Shown here piece after piece: positions 25,734 to 34,174 of a stretch of 64,000 nt of DNA; within the stretch, counting starts at the first letter, position 1; the number at the start of each line of letters is the position of its first letter. Source of the stretch: an uncultured Paenibacillus sp. (lineage in GTDB: Bacteria; Bacillota; Bacilli; Paenibacillales; Paenibacillaceae); the NCBI GenBank assembly GCA_937895345.1, contig CALAWP010000005.1, positions 9,328 to 73,327 on the forward strand, read 5' to 3'. Position numbers and translations under genes: made by a program. The notes beneath the pieces were generated by a model. The model searched no databases and was not told where the DNA came from. It saw nothing but the letters and a program-made list of their open reading frames with translations.

Positions 25734-27395
25734 TTATTGCCGCTTGATCAGATTGACCGCGCTGAACAGCGCCTTGACCGAAGAGGTCATAATGTCGGGA
25801 TCGATGCCGCAGCCCCAATAGACGGAGCCCTTGTCGTCCGTCACGCCGATGTAGGAAACAGCCTGAGATTTGGAGCCGGCCTCGAGCGCATGCTCCTTGT
25901 AGATCAAATTGTTGTACGCCAGGCCGAGATTGGACTGCAGCGCCTGGTTGATCGCGTCCAGCCTGCCGTTGCCCGAGCCGCTCCATTCCAGCGTTTCGCC
26001 GCCGATGCGCACCGTCACGACGGTATCGTAATTGTCTTGGCCCGCTTCGCGGTAACGGACGAATTCGATCGGGGACGAAATGTTGACGTATTTCTCCTTG
26101 AACAGCTCATAAATTTCGTTGGGCTGCAACTCCTTATGCAAGCGGTCGGACACGTTTTTGACGTGATAGCCGAAGCTTTCGCGCATCCCTTGCGGCAGGT
26201 CGAGCCCGTAATTCATCTGCAGCACGTAGCCGATGCCGCCTTTGCCCGACTGGCTGTTGATGCGAATAATGTCCCCTTCGTATTCGCGCCCGATATCTTT
26301 CGGATCGATCGGCAAATACGGCACGGACCACGGCTCGCTCTCATGCTCCTCGCGCCATTTCATGCCTTTGGCGATGGCATCCTGATGAGAACCGGAAAAT
26401 GCGGTAAATACGAGCTCGCCGGCATACGGGTGTCTTTCCCCGACCCTCATCCGCGTCAATCGCTCGTAAATCTCTATGATTTCGCGGATGTTGTCGAATC
26501 TCAGCTTCGGATCGACGCCGTGCGAATACAGATTGAGCGCCAGCGTGACGATGTCGACGTTGCCCGTCCTCTCCCCGTTGCCGAACAGCGTTCCCTCGAT
26601 GCGCTGGCCGCCCGCCAGCATGGCCAGCTCCGCGTCCGCTACGCCCGTTCCCCGGTCGTTGTGCGGATGAATGGACAATATGACGTTGTCTCGGAATTTC
26701 AAGTTTTCGCTCATATATTCAATCTGGCTCGCATAGACGTGCGGCATCGACATCGATACGGTCGCCGGAAGGTTAATGATCACTTTGTTGTCCGCCGTCG
26801 GCTGCCACACGTCCAGCACGCGGTTGCAAATGTCAAGCGCAAACTCGATTTCCGTGCCCGTGAAGCTTTCCGGCGAATATTGGAATTGGAAGTTGCCTTC
26901 GGTTTCCTCCGCGCATTGCTTCAGAAGCTTCGCGCCGGAAACGGCGATCTCGATAATGTCTTCCTTGGACTTGCGGAACACTTGCTCCCGCTGCGCGACG
27001 GACGTGGAATTGTACAGATGGACAACCGCTTTGTTGGCGCCCTTGAGCGATTCGAACGTCTTCCGAATAATATGCTCCCGGGACTGGGTCAGCACTTGAA
27101 TCGTCACGTCGTCCGGAATCAAATTTTGTTCGATCAGCGTGCGCAAAAACGTAAATTCCGTCTCCGAAGCGGCGGGAAAGCCGACCTCGATTTCCTTGAA
27201 GCCGATCTTCAGCAGCAGCTGAAAATATTCCAGCTTCTCCTCCAGGCTCATCGGCACGATGAGCGCCTGGTTGCCGTCGCGAAGATCGACGCTGCACCAG
27301 ATTGGCGCCTCCGTAATATATTCCTTCTGCGCCCACTTCAAGCTTGTCGCCGGCGGCATGAAATAACCCCGCGTATATTTCGTGTAATTGTTCAT
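25734..27395 (-). CDS. leuA: 2-isopropylmalate synthase (LeuA type 2, fungal/actinobacterial-like)
   Basis: Second enzyme for the same step of leucine synthesis but from the other LeuA branch, which begins with a longer N-terminus (APIWCSVDLRDGNQALIVPM instead of LDTTLRDGEQ). Other marks are FKEIEVGFPAASETEF, FQYSPESFTGTE, SIHPHNDRGTGVADAELAM with the metal histidines, GNGERTGNVDIVTLALN and FTAFSGSHQDAIAKG. The C-terminal regulatory domain has SGSGNGRLDAINQAL. 553 residues. It has its own leucine T-box and promoter. Why one organism keeps both branches side by side is unclear; they may differ in leucine feedback or in substrate. Confidence 0.95.
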   Translation of the reverse strand: MNNYTKYTRGYFMPPATSLKWAQKEYITEAPIWCSVDLRDGNQALIVPMSLEEKLEYFQLLLKIGFKEIEVGFPAASETEFTFLRTLIEQNLIPDDVTIQVLTQSREHIIRKTFESLKGANKAVVHLYNSTSVAQREQVFRKSKEDIIEIAVSGAKLLKQCAEETEGNFQFQYSPESFTGTEIEFALDICNRVLDVWQPTADNKVIINLPATVSMSMPHVYASQIEYMSENLKFRDNVILSIHPHNDRGTGVADAELAMLAGGQRIEGTLFGNGERTGNVDIVTLALNLYSHGVDPKLRFDNIREIIEIYERLTRMRVGERHPYAGELVFTAFSGSHQDAIAKGMKWREEHESEPWSVPYLPIDPKDIGREYEGDIIRINSQSGKGGIGYVLQMNYGLDLPQGMRESFGYHVKNVSDRLHKELQPNEIYELFKEKYVNISSPIEFVRYREAGQDNYDTVVTVRIGGETLEWSGSGNGRLDAINQALQSNLGLAYNNLIYKEHALEAGSKSQAVSYIGVTDDKGSVYWGCGIDPDIMTSSVKALFSAVNLIKRQ

Positions 27396-27438
27396 GCTGC
27401 TTCCTTCCTTTCGTCCTTATACTTGCTTGTATGGCAAC

Positions 27439-27722
27439 AAAAAAGGTCCCCCGCCTCTATTCACAACAGAGACGAGAGACCATTGTCTCACGCGGTACCA
27501 CTCCCATTCATGCCCGCAGGCATGCACTCGCGGATCAGGCGGCGTTCGCCGGCCCGTATCCTCCTGTTGTAACGGTCAGGACTCCGTCTCCGCCTACTTG
27601 AGATGTTCAGCGGGCTGCTCCGAGGCGAGTTCGGACATTCGTTGCGGCTGTTTCGCACCTTCCAACAGCTCTCTGATCGCGCGGAATTTCGTACTATTCC
27701 TCTTCATCGCATTTGAATATTA
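27439..27722 (-). promoter_or_regulatory. T-box leader (leucine specifier) of the second leuA
   Basis: Minus strand: stem I carries GCGATGAAGAGGAATAGTA and CAGAGAGCTG with GGTGCGAAACAG. The probable specifier is CTC (Leu) in CCGAACTCGCC at 27629-27627. The T-box AATGGGAGTGGTACCGCG is at 27508-27491. The terminator pairs GGTCTCTCGTCTCT with AGAGGCGGGGGACC (several G-U pairs) at 27481-27445, followed by six T. Confidence 0.92.
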
Positions 27723-27728
27723 ATGCTC

Positions 27729-27757
27729 ATTATACTGCACCATGCTGAAGTGCGCAA
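27729..27757 (-). promoter_or_regulatory. Promoter of the second leuA T-box transcript
   Basis: TTGCGC, 17-base spacer, TATAAT on the minus strand. It overlaps the last codons of the upstream AraC gene, so leuA2 is transcribed independently of it. Confidence 0.8.
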
Positions 27758-28791
27758 GGCGGATTTGTCCCGATCTTCATATTTTTCGTCCGGTATTGCC
27801 CCGGCGACATTCCCGTCCACTTTTTGAAGGCGTTCTGAAAAGCGCTCGGCTCCGAAAAGTGAAGCGCGGAAGCAACGTCGCCGACGGTGAACCTCTCCTG
27901 GCCCAAGCACGCCATCGCGATTTCCTTGCGGACCCGGTTAGCCGCGTCGCTGTACGTCGTTCCTTCCTGCTTTAACCGGTTCTGTAGCGTGCGGGCGCTC
28001 ATCCCGAAATGGTCCGCCGTCTGCCGCAGCGTCGGGTAATGAACGGGCATGCAGGCGCGGATCCATTGCTCCACCCGCTCCGTCATCCGCCCGCCTTCGG
28101 GCTCCGTCCGCCGCAAACCGTTCTGCGTCTCCCTCGCCAGCTCCTCGAAGATCGACAGCAGCTTCGGATCGGAATACAGGACCGGATAATCGAGCGTCTC
28201 CTCGTCGACGTACAGCGCATGCTCCCGCTCGCCGAACGTTGGCCGGATGCCGAATACGGGCAAATACGGAGCGGTATCGCCGGGCTCCCCGTGCATGAAC
28301 CCCGCCTTTCGCAGCGGGATGGGGCGGTTGGCCAGCTTGCCGATCAGCCGGAGCAGCGATCCGGCCATATCCTCCGCGCAATGCCGCGACAACGGAGAGC
28401 CGTCCGGCCGGTACAGCCGAATCGCGGCCCTGCCTCCGCCGGTTTCCCAGTCGAGATTAAAGCCGCTGCACAATATATCGTTATATCTCCGGTAGGCGTC
28501 AAGCGCGTCGGCGATCGTGCGGGAATGCATCATCACGTATCCGAGAACGCCCATATCGGCAAATTCCATCAACTGTCCCTGATGCAAGCCAAAAAACTCG
28601 TCCCCGGAAAAACGGGCCGCCGCATTCGTCAAACGTTCGAGTTCGTCCCCCGGAATGCGCGCATCCGCCGACGCAAGCACGCTTGCGTCAAAGTCGGCGT
28701 ATCGGCAAAACTCATCCGTATCCAGCCCTTTGTTCACCAGCGTTTTCATGACGGGATAGATCATCGTAACGGATATCGTCCGTCCGCTCAT
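27730..28791 (-). CDS. AraC-family regulator with arabinose-binding-type N-terminal domain
   Basis: The first 200 residues look like the N-terminal domain of OruR/ArgR-type AraC regulators (LTNAAARFSGDEFFGLHQGQ, FADMGVLGYVMMHSRTIADAL, YRRYNDIL). The C-terminal helix-turn-helix pair is TLRQTADHFGMSARTLQNRLKQEG and TVGDVASALHFSEPSAFQNAFKKWTG, then MSPGQYR. The ATG at 28791 has AAAGGAGGG six bases upstream; upstream codons lack one. 353 residues. It is divergent from the NAD(P)H oxidoreductase gene at 28924, which is its most likely target. The ligand is unknown. Confidence 0.9.
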   Translation of the reverse strand: MSGRTISVTMIYPVMKTLVNKGLDTDEFCRYADFDASVLASADARIPGDELERLTNAAARFSGDEFFGLHQGQLMEFADMGVLGYVMMHSRTIADALDAYRRYNDILCSGFNLDWETGGGRAAIRLYRPDGSPLSRHCAEDMAGSLLRLIGKLANRPIPLRKAGFMHGEPGDTAPYLPVFGIRPTFGEREHALYVDEETLDYPVLYSDPKLLSIFEELARETQNGLRRTEPEGGRMTERVEQWIRACMPVHYPTLRQTADHFGMSARTLQNRLKQEGTTYSDAANRVRKEIAMACLGQERFTVGDVASALHFSEPSAFQNAFKKWTGMSPGQYRTKNMKIGTNPPCALQHGAV

Positions 28792-28923
28792 GCCGTTCCC
28801 TCCTTTGCGCCAAAAGTCACCTGCACTTGCGCCTCCGATCATTTCTTGCCTGTCGGCGATCCTATATGCTGAAATTGACCGGCAAACCTATTATAACGCA
28901 GCGCATGCATAAGGAGGAAGCTT

Positions 28924-29505
28924 ATGGGAACCAAAATCGTCGTCATTACCGGACATCCCGACGCCGAAAGCTATTGCTCGGCTTTGTCCAGAGCTTATAT
29001 GGAAGGAGCCGTTCGCCAAGGCGCGGAAGTGCGCCATATCGATTTGAGCCGGCTTGCCTTCAACCCGATCCTGCAATACGGGTACCGCAAAAGAACCGAG
29101 CTGGAAGACGGGCTGAAGCAGGCTCAGGAGCTGATTTCCCGGGCGGACCATCTCGTGATCGTTTATCCGACCTGGTGGGGCACGATGCCCGCCATTTTGA
29201 AAGGCTTTTTCGACCGGGTTTTTCTGCCTGGCTTCGCCTTCAAATACCGCGACAATTCCCAGCTTTGGGATAAGCTCCTGACGGGAAAAACGGCGCATCT
29301 GATCGTAACGTCGGATACGCCGTCCTGGTACAACCGGCTCGTATACAATCAAGCGGGACATAAACTGATGAAACGCAATATTCTAGGCTTCTGCGGCATT
29401 AAGACCGTCCGGGTGACGGAGATCGGACCGGTCAAGCCGTCGACGGAACAAAGCCGCGCCCAATGGCTGGAGCGGGTTCGGCGGCTCGGCGGGAAGCTGG
29501 CCTAA
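28924..29505 (+). CDS. NAD(P)H-dependent oxidoreductase, flavodoxin-like (YwrO/KefF/MdaB type)
   Basis: FMN or FAD enzyme that reduces quinones or nitro compounds with NAD(P)H in the cytosol. Signature stretches are TKIVVITGHPDAESYCSALSRAY (flavin phosphate site), DHLVIVYPTWWGTMPAILKGFFDRVFLPGFAF (the strongly conserved core), and LLTGKTAHLIVTSDTPSWY. 193 residues, normal for the family. AGGAGGAAGCTT precedes the ATG. The divergent AraC gene probably regulates it. The physiological substrate is not evident. Confidence 0.9.
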   Translation: MGTKIVVITGHPDAESYCSALSRAYMEGAVRQGAEVRHIDLSRLAFNPILQYGYRKRTELEDGLKQAQELISRADHLVIVYPTWWGTMPAILKGFFDRVFLPGFAFKYRDNSQLWDKLLTGKTAHLIVTSDTPSWYNRLVYNQAGHKLMKRNILGFCGIKTVRVTEIGPVKPSTEQSRAQWLERVRRLGGKLA

Positions 29506-29655
29506 GCGCGCGGTCCGGCGAAATGGCGTCCGATGCCTTAAATTTTTGAAGCATGACGTTTAGTTTGTCAGGTACCAATTTTTCTCCTATTTGATATGAT
29601 TGAGAGTGAGCTGTCCCATCTTATCCTATCGATCTCAAGGAGGACTCGATCTGAC

Positions 29656-30636
29656 ATGGCCAAGCCCAACGTTCCGCTAGTGAAACATATGTATACCGCC
29701 GATCCGTCGGCCCACGTATTCGAAGGCAAGCTGTACATTTATCCTTCCCACGATCTGGACCACGACAACCAGTCCAACGACAACGGCGATCAATACGATA
29801 TGGAGGATTATCATGTCCTGTCGCTGGACGATATGGACGCCGACTGCGTCGATCACGGCGAAGCGCTTCATCTGAAGAACATCCCTTGGGCCAGCGCCCA
29901 GCTGTGGGCGCCCGACGCGGCCTTTAAGAACGATACGTATTACCTGTACTTTCCCGCGCGCGACCGCGACGGCGTCTTCCGCATCGGCGTTGCGACGTCC
30001 GCATCGCCGGCCGGCCCGTTTGCGCCTCAGCCGGACTATATCCAAGGCAGCTTCAGCATCGACCCCGCCGTCTTCGTCGACGACGACGGAAAGGCGTACA
30101 TGTTCTTCGGAGGATTATGGGGCGGGCAGCTGGAGAAATGGCAGACCGGCACGTTTGTACCCGACGCCGAAGGTCCTGCGGCCGATCAGCCGGCGCTCGG
30201 GCCGAGAGCGGCGCTATTGAGCGACGATATGCTGAGCCTGGCGGAAACGCCGAAGGAAATTTCCATCGTGGATGAAGCCGGCAGCCCGATTCCGGCCGGC
30301 GACGAGGAACGCCGTTATTTCGAAGGTCCTTGGGTGCACAAATACAACGGCCTCTATTATTTGTCCTATTCGACCGGCACGACGCACCGGATTGTTTATG
30401 CCGTCAGCGACAAGCCGATGGGCCCGTACACGTACAAAGGCGTCATTCTCCATCCGGTTATCGGCTGGACGACGCATCATTCCATTGTGCAGTTCAAGGA
30501 CAAATGGTATTTGTTTTACCACGACAGCTCCTTGTCCGGCGGCGCCGACAACAAGCGGAGCGTCAAATATTGCGAGCTGACCTACAACGAGGACGGAACG
30601 ATCGCCGCCATCGATCCTTACGGGGACTCGCAGTAG
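29656..30636 (+). CDS. Glycoside hydrolase family 43 enzyme
   Basis: Five-bladed beta-propeller hydrolase acting on xylan- or arabinan-derived oligosaccharides. The three acidic catalytic residues can be placed: the base in TADPSAHVFEGKLYIYPSHD, the pKa modulator in SIDPAVFVDDDGKAYMFFG, and the acid in YFEGPWVHKYNGLYYLSYS. WAPDAAFKNDTYYLYFPA and GWTTHHSIVQFKDKWYLFYHD complete the blades. There is no signal peptide, so it works on imported oligosaccharides. 326 residues, lacking the extra C-terminal beta-sandwich of larger members. The ATG at 29656 has AAGGAGG upstream. No sugar transporter or regulator is adjacent; beta-xylosidase or arabinofuranosidase cannot be separated. Confidence 0.9.
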   Translation: MAKPNVPLVKHMYTADPSAHVFEGKLYIYPSHDLDHDNQSNDNGDQYDMEDYHVLSLDDMDADCVDHGEALHLKNIPWASAQLWAPDAAFKNDTYYLYFPARDRDGVFRIGVATSASPAGPFAPQPDYIQGSFSIDPAVFVDDDGKAYMFFGGLWGGQLEKWQTGTFVPDAEGPAADQPALGPRAALLSDDMLSLAETPKEISIVDEAGSPIPAGDEERRYFEGPWVHKYNGLYYLSYSTGTTHRIVYAVSDKPMGPYTYKGVILHPVIGWTTHHSIVQFKDKWYLFYHDSSLSGGADNKRSVKYCELTYNEDGTIAAIDPYGDSQ

Positions 30637-30681
30637 CTCGGCTATTGACTCTTAACCGATACGGACTTATGACAAAACCAG

Positions 30682-30729
30682 AACGCCCCGCCCCCATTCG
30701 ACCGGAATGGGGGCGGGGCGTTTTCATTT
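30682..30729. terminator. Terminator between GH43 and the converging membrane protein
   Basis: Eighteen-base arms (AACGCCCCGCCCCCATTC and complement) with a five-base loop, then TTTTCATTT on the plus strand. Almost certainly intrinsic and possibly bidirectional. Confidence 0.9.
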
Positions 30730-30735
30730 AGATTT

Positions 30736-31317
30736 TCACCGCTTGCCCGCATCGTGCTGCTCCTCGGCCGCCCGTCCCCGTTCGTGATCCACGCCGAAGC
30801 TGAATACGACCTTCAGCATAAACAACAAGCTGACGGCGAGCATGAACGGCTCCATGGCCGGAAGCATCGGCACCCAAGCGCATGCGAAGGCAAGCATCGC
30901 CCCGGCAGCCGTCAGCTGGCGGCGGCTGCGCATCGCATTCACCGCCAATGCGCCGACGGCCGTCGCCAGCCATACGAGAACGGCCTCCCGCACATGGATG
31001 CCCAGCAGCGCCGCAACAAGCGGAAGATGGATATGGACCGCTATAAAGATAAGCCGCAGCCGAGGGCGGGTGCGATAATAAGCATTGGTCGATACGGTAA
31101 AATTGGCCAGGCAGCCCGCGGCAATGTCGAAAACGAGAACAAACGCCGACGCGACGCGCCATAACGGAACGCCTTCCGTTATTCCGGGAAATCTTATAAA
31201 CAGGGCGGACGCGATCAGCAATCCGGCTGCGACGATAGCCGCAATGGCCCGCAAGCTTTGCTCTTCCCCAAACAATTCATGCAGGTACGAAGGAAGTTGA
31301 CGTTTTTTTGCCCCCAT
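30736..31317 (-). CDS. Small multi-pass membrane protein of unknown function
   Basis: Not recognised. The 193 residues contain about five hydrophobic segments: IAAIVAAGLLIASALFI, ASAFVLVFDIAAGCLANFTV, LIFIAVHIHLPLVAALLGI, LVWLATAVGALAVNA and PFMLAVSLLFMLKVVFSFGV, with a charged C-terminal tail (DHERGRAAEEQHDAGKR). Histidines in the HIHLP segment might bind a ligand. AAAGGAGG stands nine bases before the ATG. A single gene, divergent from a TetR regulator at 31558, so that regulator may control it. Confidence 0.75.
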   Translation of the reverse strand: MGAKKRQLPSYLHELFGEEQSLRAIAAIVAAGLLIASALFIRFPGITEGVPLWRVASAFVLVFDIAAGCLANFTVSTNAYYRTRPRLRLIFIAVHIHLPLVAALLGIHVREAVLVWLATAVGALAVNAMRSRRQLTAAGAMLAFACAWVPMLPAMEPFMLAVSLLFMLKVVFSFGVDHERGRAAEEQHDAGKR

Positions 31318-31557
31318 AGCAATTCGCCTCCTTTTATTTTATATCAATTTCATGTTTATACTCTAAAACTATAATTCAATCCCCTGTTGGCGGCAATAGT
31401 TTTATATCAGATTTATTGATTCACACTAAAACTTACTTTAAAATGAGACGTGACGGGCGGGCGAGCCAATCGGCCGTGCAGAAAAATGCGGATTCCATCC
31501 CGATTAACGCAAATGGCTGACCGCGGCAAGAAAATAAGAGTGCGAGGTGAGCGGGAA

Positions 31558-32130
31558 TTGAACGGCTACGATCGAAGAAAACATAAAAAGACGGCCCAAA
31601 TCTTCGAGGCGGCTTTGCAACTGACGGAAAAATACGGCTTCGGCAAAGTTAGCGTCAACGAAATAGCCGCAGCGGCGGGCGTGTCGCCCGCGACCATTTT
31701 TAATTATTTCGGAACGAAAGAAAATTTGTATACGCAGATGCTGGAAAATTGGGCGGACGAACAAATCGGGGAATATGAACGGATTCTCGGGTCGGACCTC
31801 CCGTTTCCGGATAAGATCAAGTCAATATGGACGGCGGAAGCGGGAAATTTGAAACGGCTGTACGGCGGAATGAACGAGATCGGGGAAACGGGTGTCTGGC
31901 GGGCTGCGGAGCAGGGCATGGCCCGCAAAATCGAGGCATTTTATGTCAAGCTGATCGAGCGGGGCAAGGCGGAAGGATTTATTCCTCCCGCCTATTCGGA
32001 CGAAACGATGCTGAGGTACTTCGGCATGTATATGAACGAGCTGAAACAAACGTACGATCACCGGCAAACCGACGAGCTGCTGACGATGTTTTTTTACGGA
32101 CTGTCGAAACCGACCGCGGCAGCGGATTAA
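31558..32130 (+). CDS. TetR-family transcriptional regulator
   Basis: N-terminal helix-turn-helix is IFEAALQLTEKYGFGKVSVNEIAAAAGVSPATIFNYFGTKENLYTQML, followed by a helical ligand domain of standard size. The TTG at 31558 has GAGGTGA seven bases upstream and begins right before the DNA-binding domain (LNGYDRRKHKKTAQIFEAA); the longer frame to 31450 has no ribosome site. 190 residues. It is divergent from the small membrane protein gene and overlaps the stop of the metallophosphoesterase gene by four bases, tail to tail. Confidence 0.88.
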   Translation: MNGYDRRKHKKTAQIFEAALQLTEKYGFGKVSVNEIAAAAGVSPATIFNYFGTKENLYTQMLENWADEQIGEYERILGSDLPFPDKIKSIWTAEAGNLKRLYGGMNEIGETGVWRAAEQGMARKIEAFYVKLIERGKAEGFIPPAYSDETMLRYFGMYMNELKQTYDHRQTDELLTMFFYGLSKPTAAAD

Positions 32131-33236
32131 GGGCTGCCGGCAAAGTCAACCTCGATATGAACGATTTCCGAGCGAGAGCCGATCCGAAGCGGAGGTCCCC
32201 AGAAGCCGAAGCCCGATGACACAATCGTATGGAGCTGCTCCTTGCGCAAATATCCCCAATCGTTCTCGAACAGCATTCCCGTAATGAGATTGCCGGGCGC
32301 GATTTGCCCGTAATGGGTATGGCCGGATACGACAAGGTCGACGCCTAAATGTTGGGCGACGTCGAACTGGACGGGCTGATGCTCCAGCAGAAATACCGCG
32401 TTTTCCGGAGAGACGCCCACCATCAGCTCCTTCAGCTCTGCGCGGGAACCGTCGCTGTAGTCTTTTCTCCCAATTAGCGTCAGCCAGCCTCCGATCTCGA
32501 CGGTTTCGTCGTACAGCACGTCCATGCCGCTCTCTTCCAGAAGCGCGATCAACTCCTCCATCCCGCCCCTGAACCGGTCATGGTTGCCCAATGCGGCATA
32601 AACGCCGTAAGGGGCTTCGATTTGCGCAAGGACGTCTCCGATTCCTTTGTCCCGGTAAGGCGCGATATCGTCGTCGATAATGTCGCCGGGGAACAGCACG
32701 AGATCCGGCTTCAGCGCGTTGATTTCCTTCACCATTCGAATCGCGTGGCTTTTGCCCGACAAATAGCTGAAATGCATATCAGAAGCCATGACGACGCTCA
32801 ATTTGCCGCTTTCGGGTCCGGGCTTGTCTATGCTGATCTGATACGAACGGACCGTCGGACTGAACGCGTTGAAGCTGCCGAAGCCGAGCAATAAGACAAG
32901 CGCGGCCAGCGCCAGCGTGCCCGCCCATTTGTGGACGCGATGCCGCGGCAGCGGCGTCAGCTTCGACAGCCACACGATCAGGTGAACCGGCGGCACGATC
33001 ATGACCAGCAAGCTGAACAGCGCCAGCCAATACGAGCCGATGACGCTCAAGATCACAGAACCTTCGAATACGCGCGCAAGCAGGAAGGAGCTGGCCAAAA
33101 AAACGAACGCCGCGGCGTACAGCAGCCGGAACCGGCGAGACAGCCCCGGCTTCATCCACGACCAGCCGCTCCTTCCGATATAGTAGACAATTAAGGCATA
33201 GATGACCAAAAAGAGAATTCCAGCCAAGACAATCAT
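32127..33236 (-). CDS. Membrane-anchored metallophosphoesterase (YkuE-like)
   Basis: Four hydrophobic segments in the first 115 residues (GILFLVIYALIVYYI, LLYAAAFVFLASSFLLA, WLALFSLLVMIVPPVHLIVWL, ALAALVLLLGFGSF) anchor a calcineurin-like phosphoesterase. The dimetal motifs are in order: ASDMHFS, FPGDIIDDD, ALGNHDRF, LLEHQP and VSGHTHYGQI. The catalytic domain should lie outside the membrane. The Bacillus homologue YkuE acts at the cell envelope. The ATG at 33236 has GGAGG five bases upstream. 369 residues. It follows the APH-like kinase gene after 15 bases, so the two may be one transcript, though the functions are not obviously linked. Confidence 0.9.
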   Translation of the reverse strand: MIVLAGILFLVIYALIVYYIGRSGWSWMKPGLSRRFRLLYAAAFVFLASSFLLARVFEGSVILSVIGSYWLALFSLLVMIVPPVHLIVWLSKLTPLPRHRVHKWAGTLALAALVLLLGFGSFNAFSPTVRSYQISIDKPGPESGKLSVVMASDMHFSYLSGKSHAIRMVKEINALKPDLVLFPGDIIDDDIAPYRDKGIGDVLAQIEAPYGVYAALGNHDRFRGGMEELIALLEESGMDVLYDETVEIGGWLTLIGRKDYSDGSRAELKELMVGVSPENAVFLLEHQPVQFDVAQHLGVDLVVSGHTHYGQIAPGNLITGMLFENDWGYLRKEQLHTIVSSGFGFWGPPLRIGSRSEIVHIEVDFAGSP

Positions 33237-33251
33237 GTTGACCTCCAATGT

Positions 33252-34169
33252 TCAGCCATTCAGCACGGCCTCCGCAAAAGCGGCCGTTGCCAGCATGGAG
33301 GACCGTTCCTCCTCGCCCGCGCCGTCTTCCGCGCTCCAGCAAAGCCCCATAACAGTTTCCACATAGAGGCATTGTTTCAATGTTTCGAGCGGAATACGGA
33401 GCCTCCGTTCCAGGACGGCCAGGATGCCGGTTATTTTGCCGTACAGCTCGTCCGTGATGTCATCGCCAAACTCGTTCAGCACGAAACGCGGCACGTCGAA
33501 TACCGGATCGCCGACGACCCCCTTCGGGTCGATGATGACGTAGCGCCCTCCCTCACCCAGCAGCATGTTGTCATGATGGAGATCGCCGTGCAGCAGCATT
33601 TTCCTCGAATAAACGGCGGACAAGGACAAGCAGATTTGTTCGGCCCGCTTCATATGCGCATACAGCTTGGCCCATTCCGGACGACGGCTCATTTCGTCCG
33701 TTATTCTCGTTGCCCATCCATCGTAGGTCGGATATCGGTCCGGGTCCGAGGATGGAATATGAAGCCCTTCGTACAGGGAGCAAAAGACGGACAGCCTCGT
33801 GTCGAGCGAGCTTTCGTCTCTCAGCGGACGGCCCGGCCGTATTCGCTCCAGAAGAAGCGCATTCCCTTCGGAATCGGCCTCGTATACTTGGCAATACCGC
33901 CCGCCCCCGTATTCCCGCAAGGCGCCGTACTCCGCAGCCATCGTGCCGAACGCGGGATTGGCGAGCTTCAGAACGGATGGACCGTGCGCTTTCGACATGC
34001 ATGTAAATACAAGGTTAGCGGAGTAGGATGGAATAAATGCCAGGGAAGACAGCGCCCACTTCTCCGCATATTGCTGCAAACGGCTAATCGATTCCTTGTA
34101 AAAGGCCTCGCCGAAACGGGCCTTTATTTGCTCCGTCTCGCGGGGCAAAAATGAAAATGTTGCGTCCAT
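33252..34169 (-). CDS. Aminoglycoside/hydroxyurea phosphotransferase family kinase (APH(6)-like)
   Basis: Kinase of the APH superfamily, closest in pattern to the streptomycin 6-phosphotransferase/hydroxyurea-resistance branch. The catalytic loop is LLHGDLHHDNML and the metal loop is VIIDPKGVVGDPVFDVPRF, both diagnostic for that branch. The N-terminal half holds the ATP lysine region SVLKLANPAFGTMAAEYGALREY. 305 residues. Chromosomal members may phosphorylate other small molecules, so streptomycin resistance is possible but not proven. It starts six bases past the stop of the AMP-ligase gene, close enough to be co-transcribed. Confidence 0.85.
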   Translation of the reverse strand: MDATFSFLPRETEQIKARFGEAFYKESISRLQQYAEKWALSSLAFIPSYSANLVFTCMSKAHGPSVLKLANPAFGTMAAEYGALREYGGGRYCQVYEADSEGNALLLERIRPGRPLRDESSLDTRLSVFCSLYEGLHIPSSDPDRYPTYDGWATRITDEMSRRPEWAKLYAHMKRAEQICLSLSAVYSRKMLLHGDLHHDNMLLGEGGRYVIIDPKGVVGDPVFDVPRFVLNEFGDDITDELYGKITGILAVLERRLRIPLETLKQCLYVETVMGLCWSAEDGAGEEERSSMLATAAFAEAVLNG

Positions 34170-34174
34170 CGTTT

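Noticed and set aside
25737..27572. 611-codon plus-strand frame
   Set aside because: Shadow of the second leuA, running on into its T-box leader.
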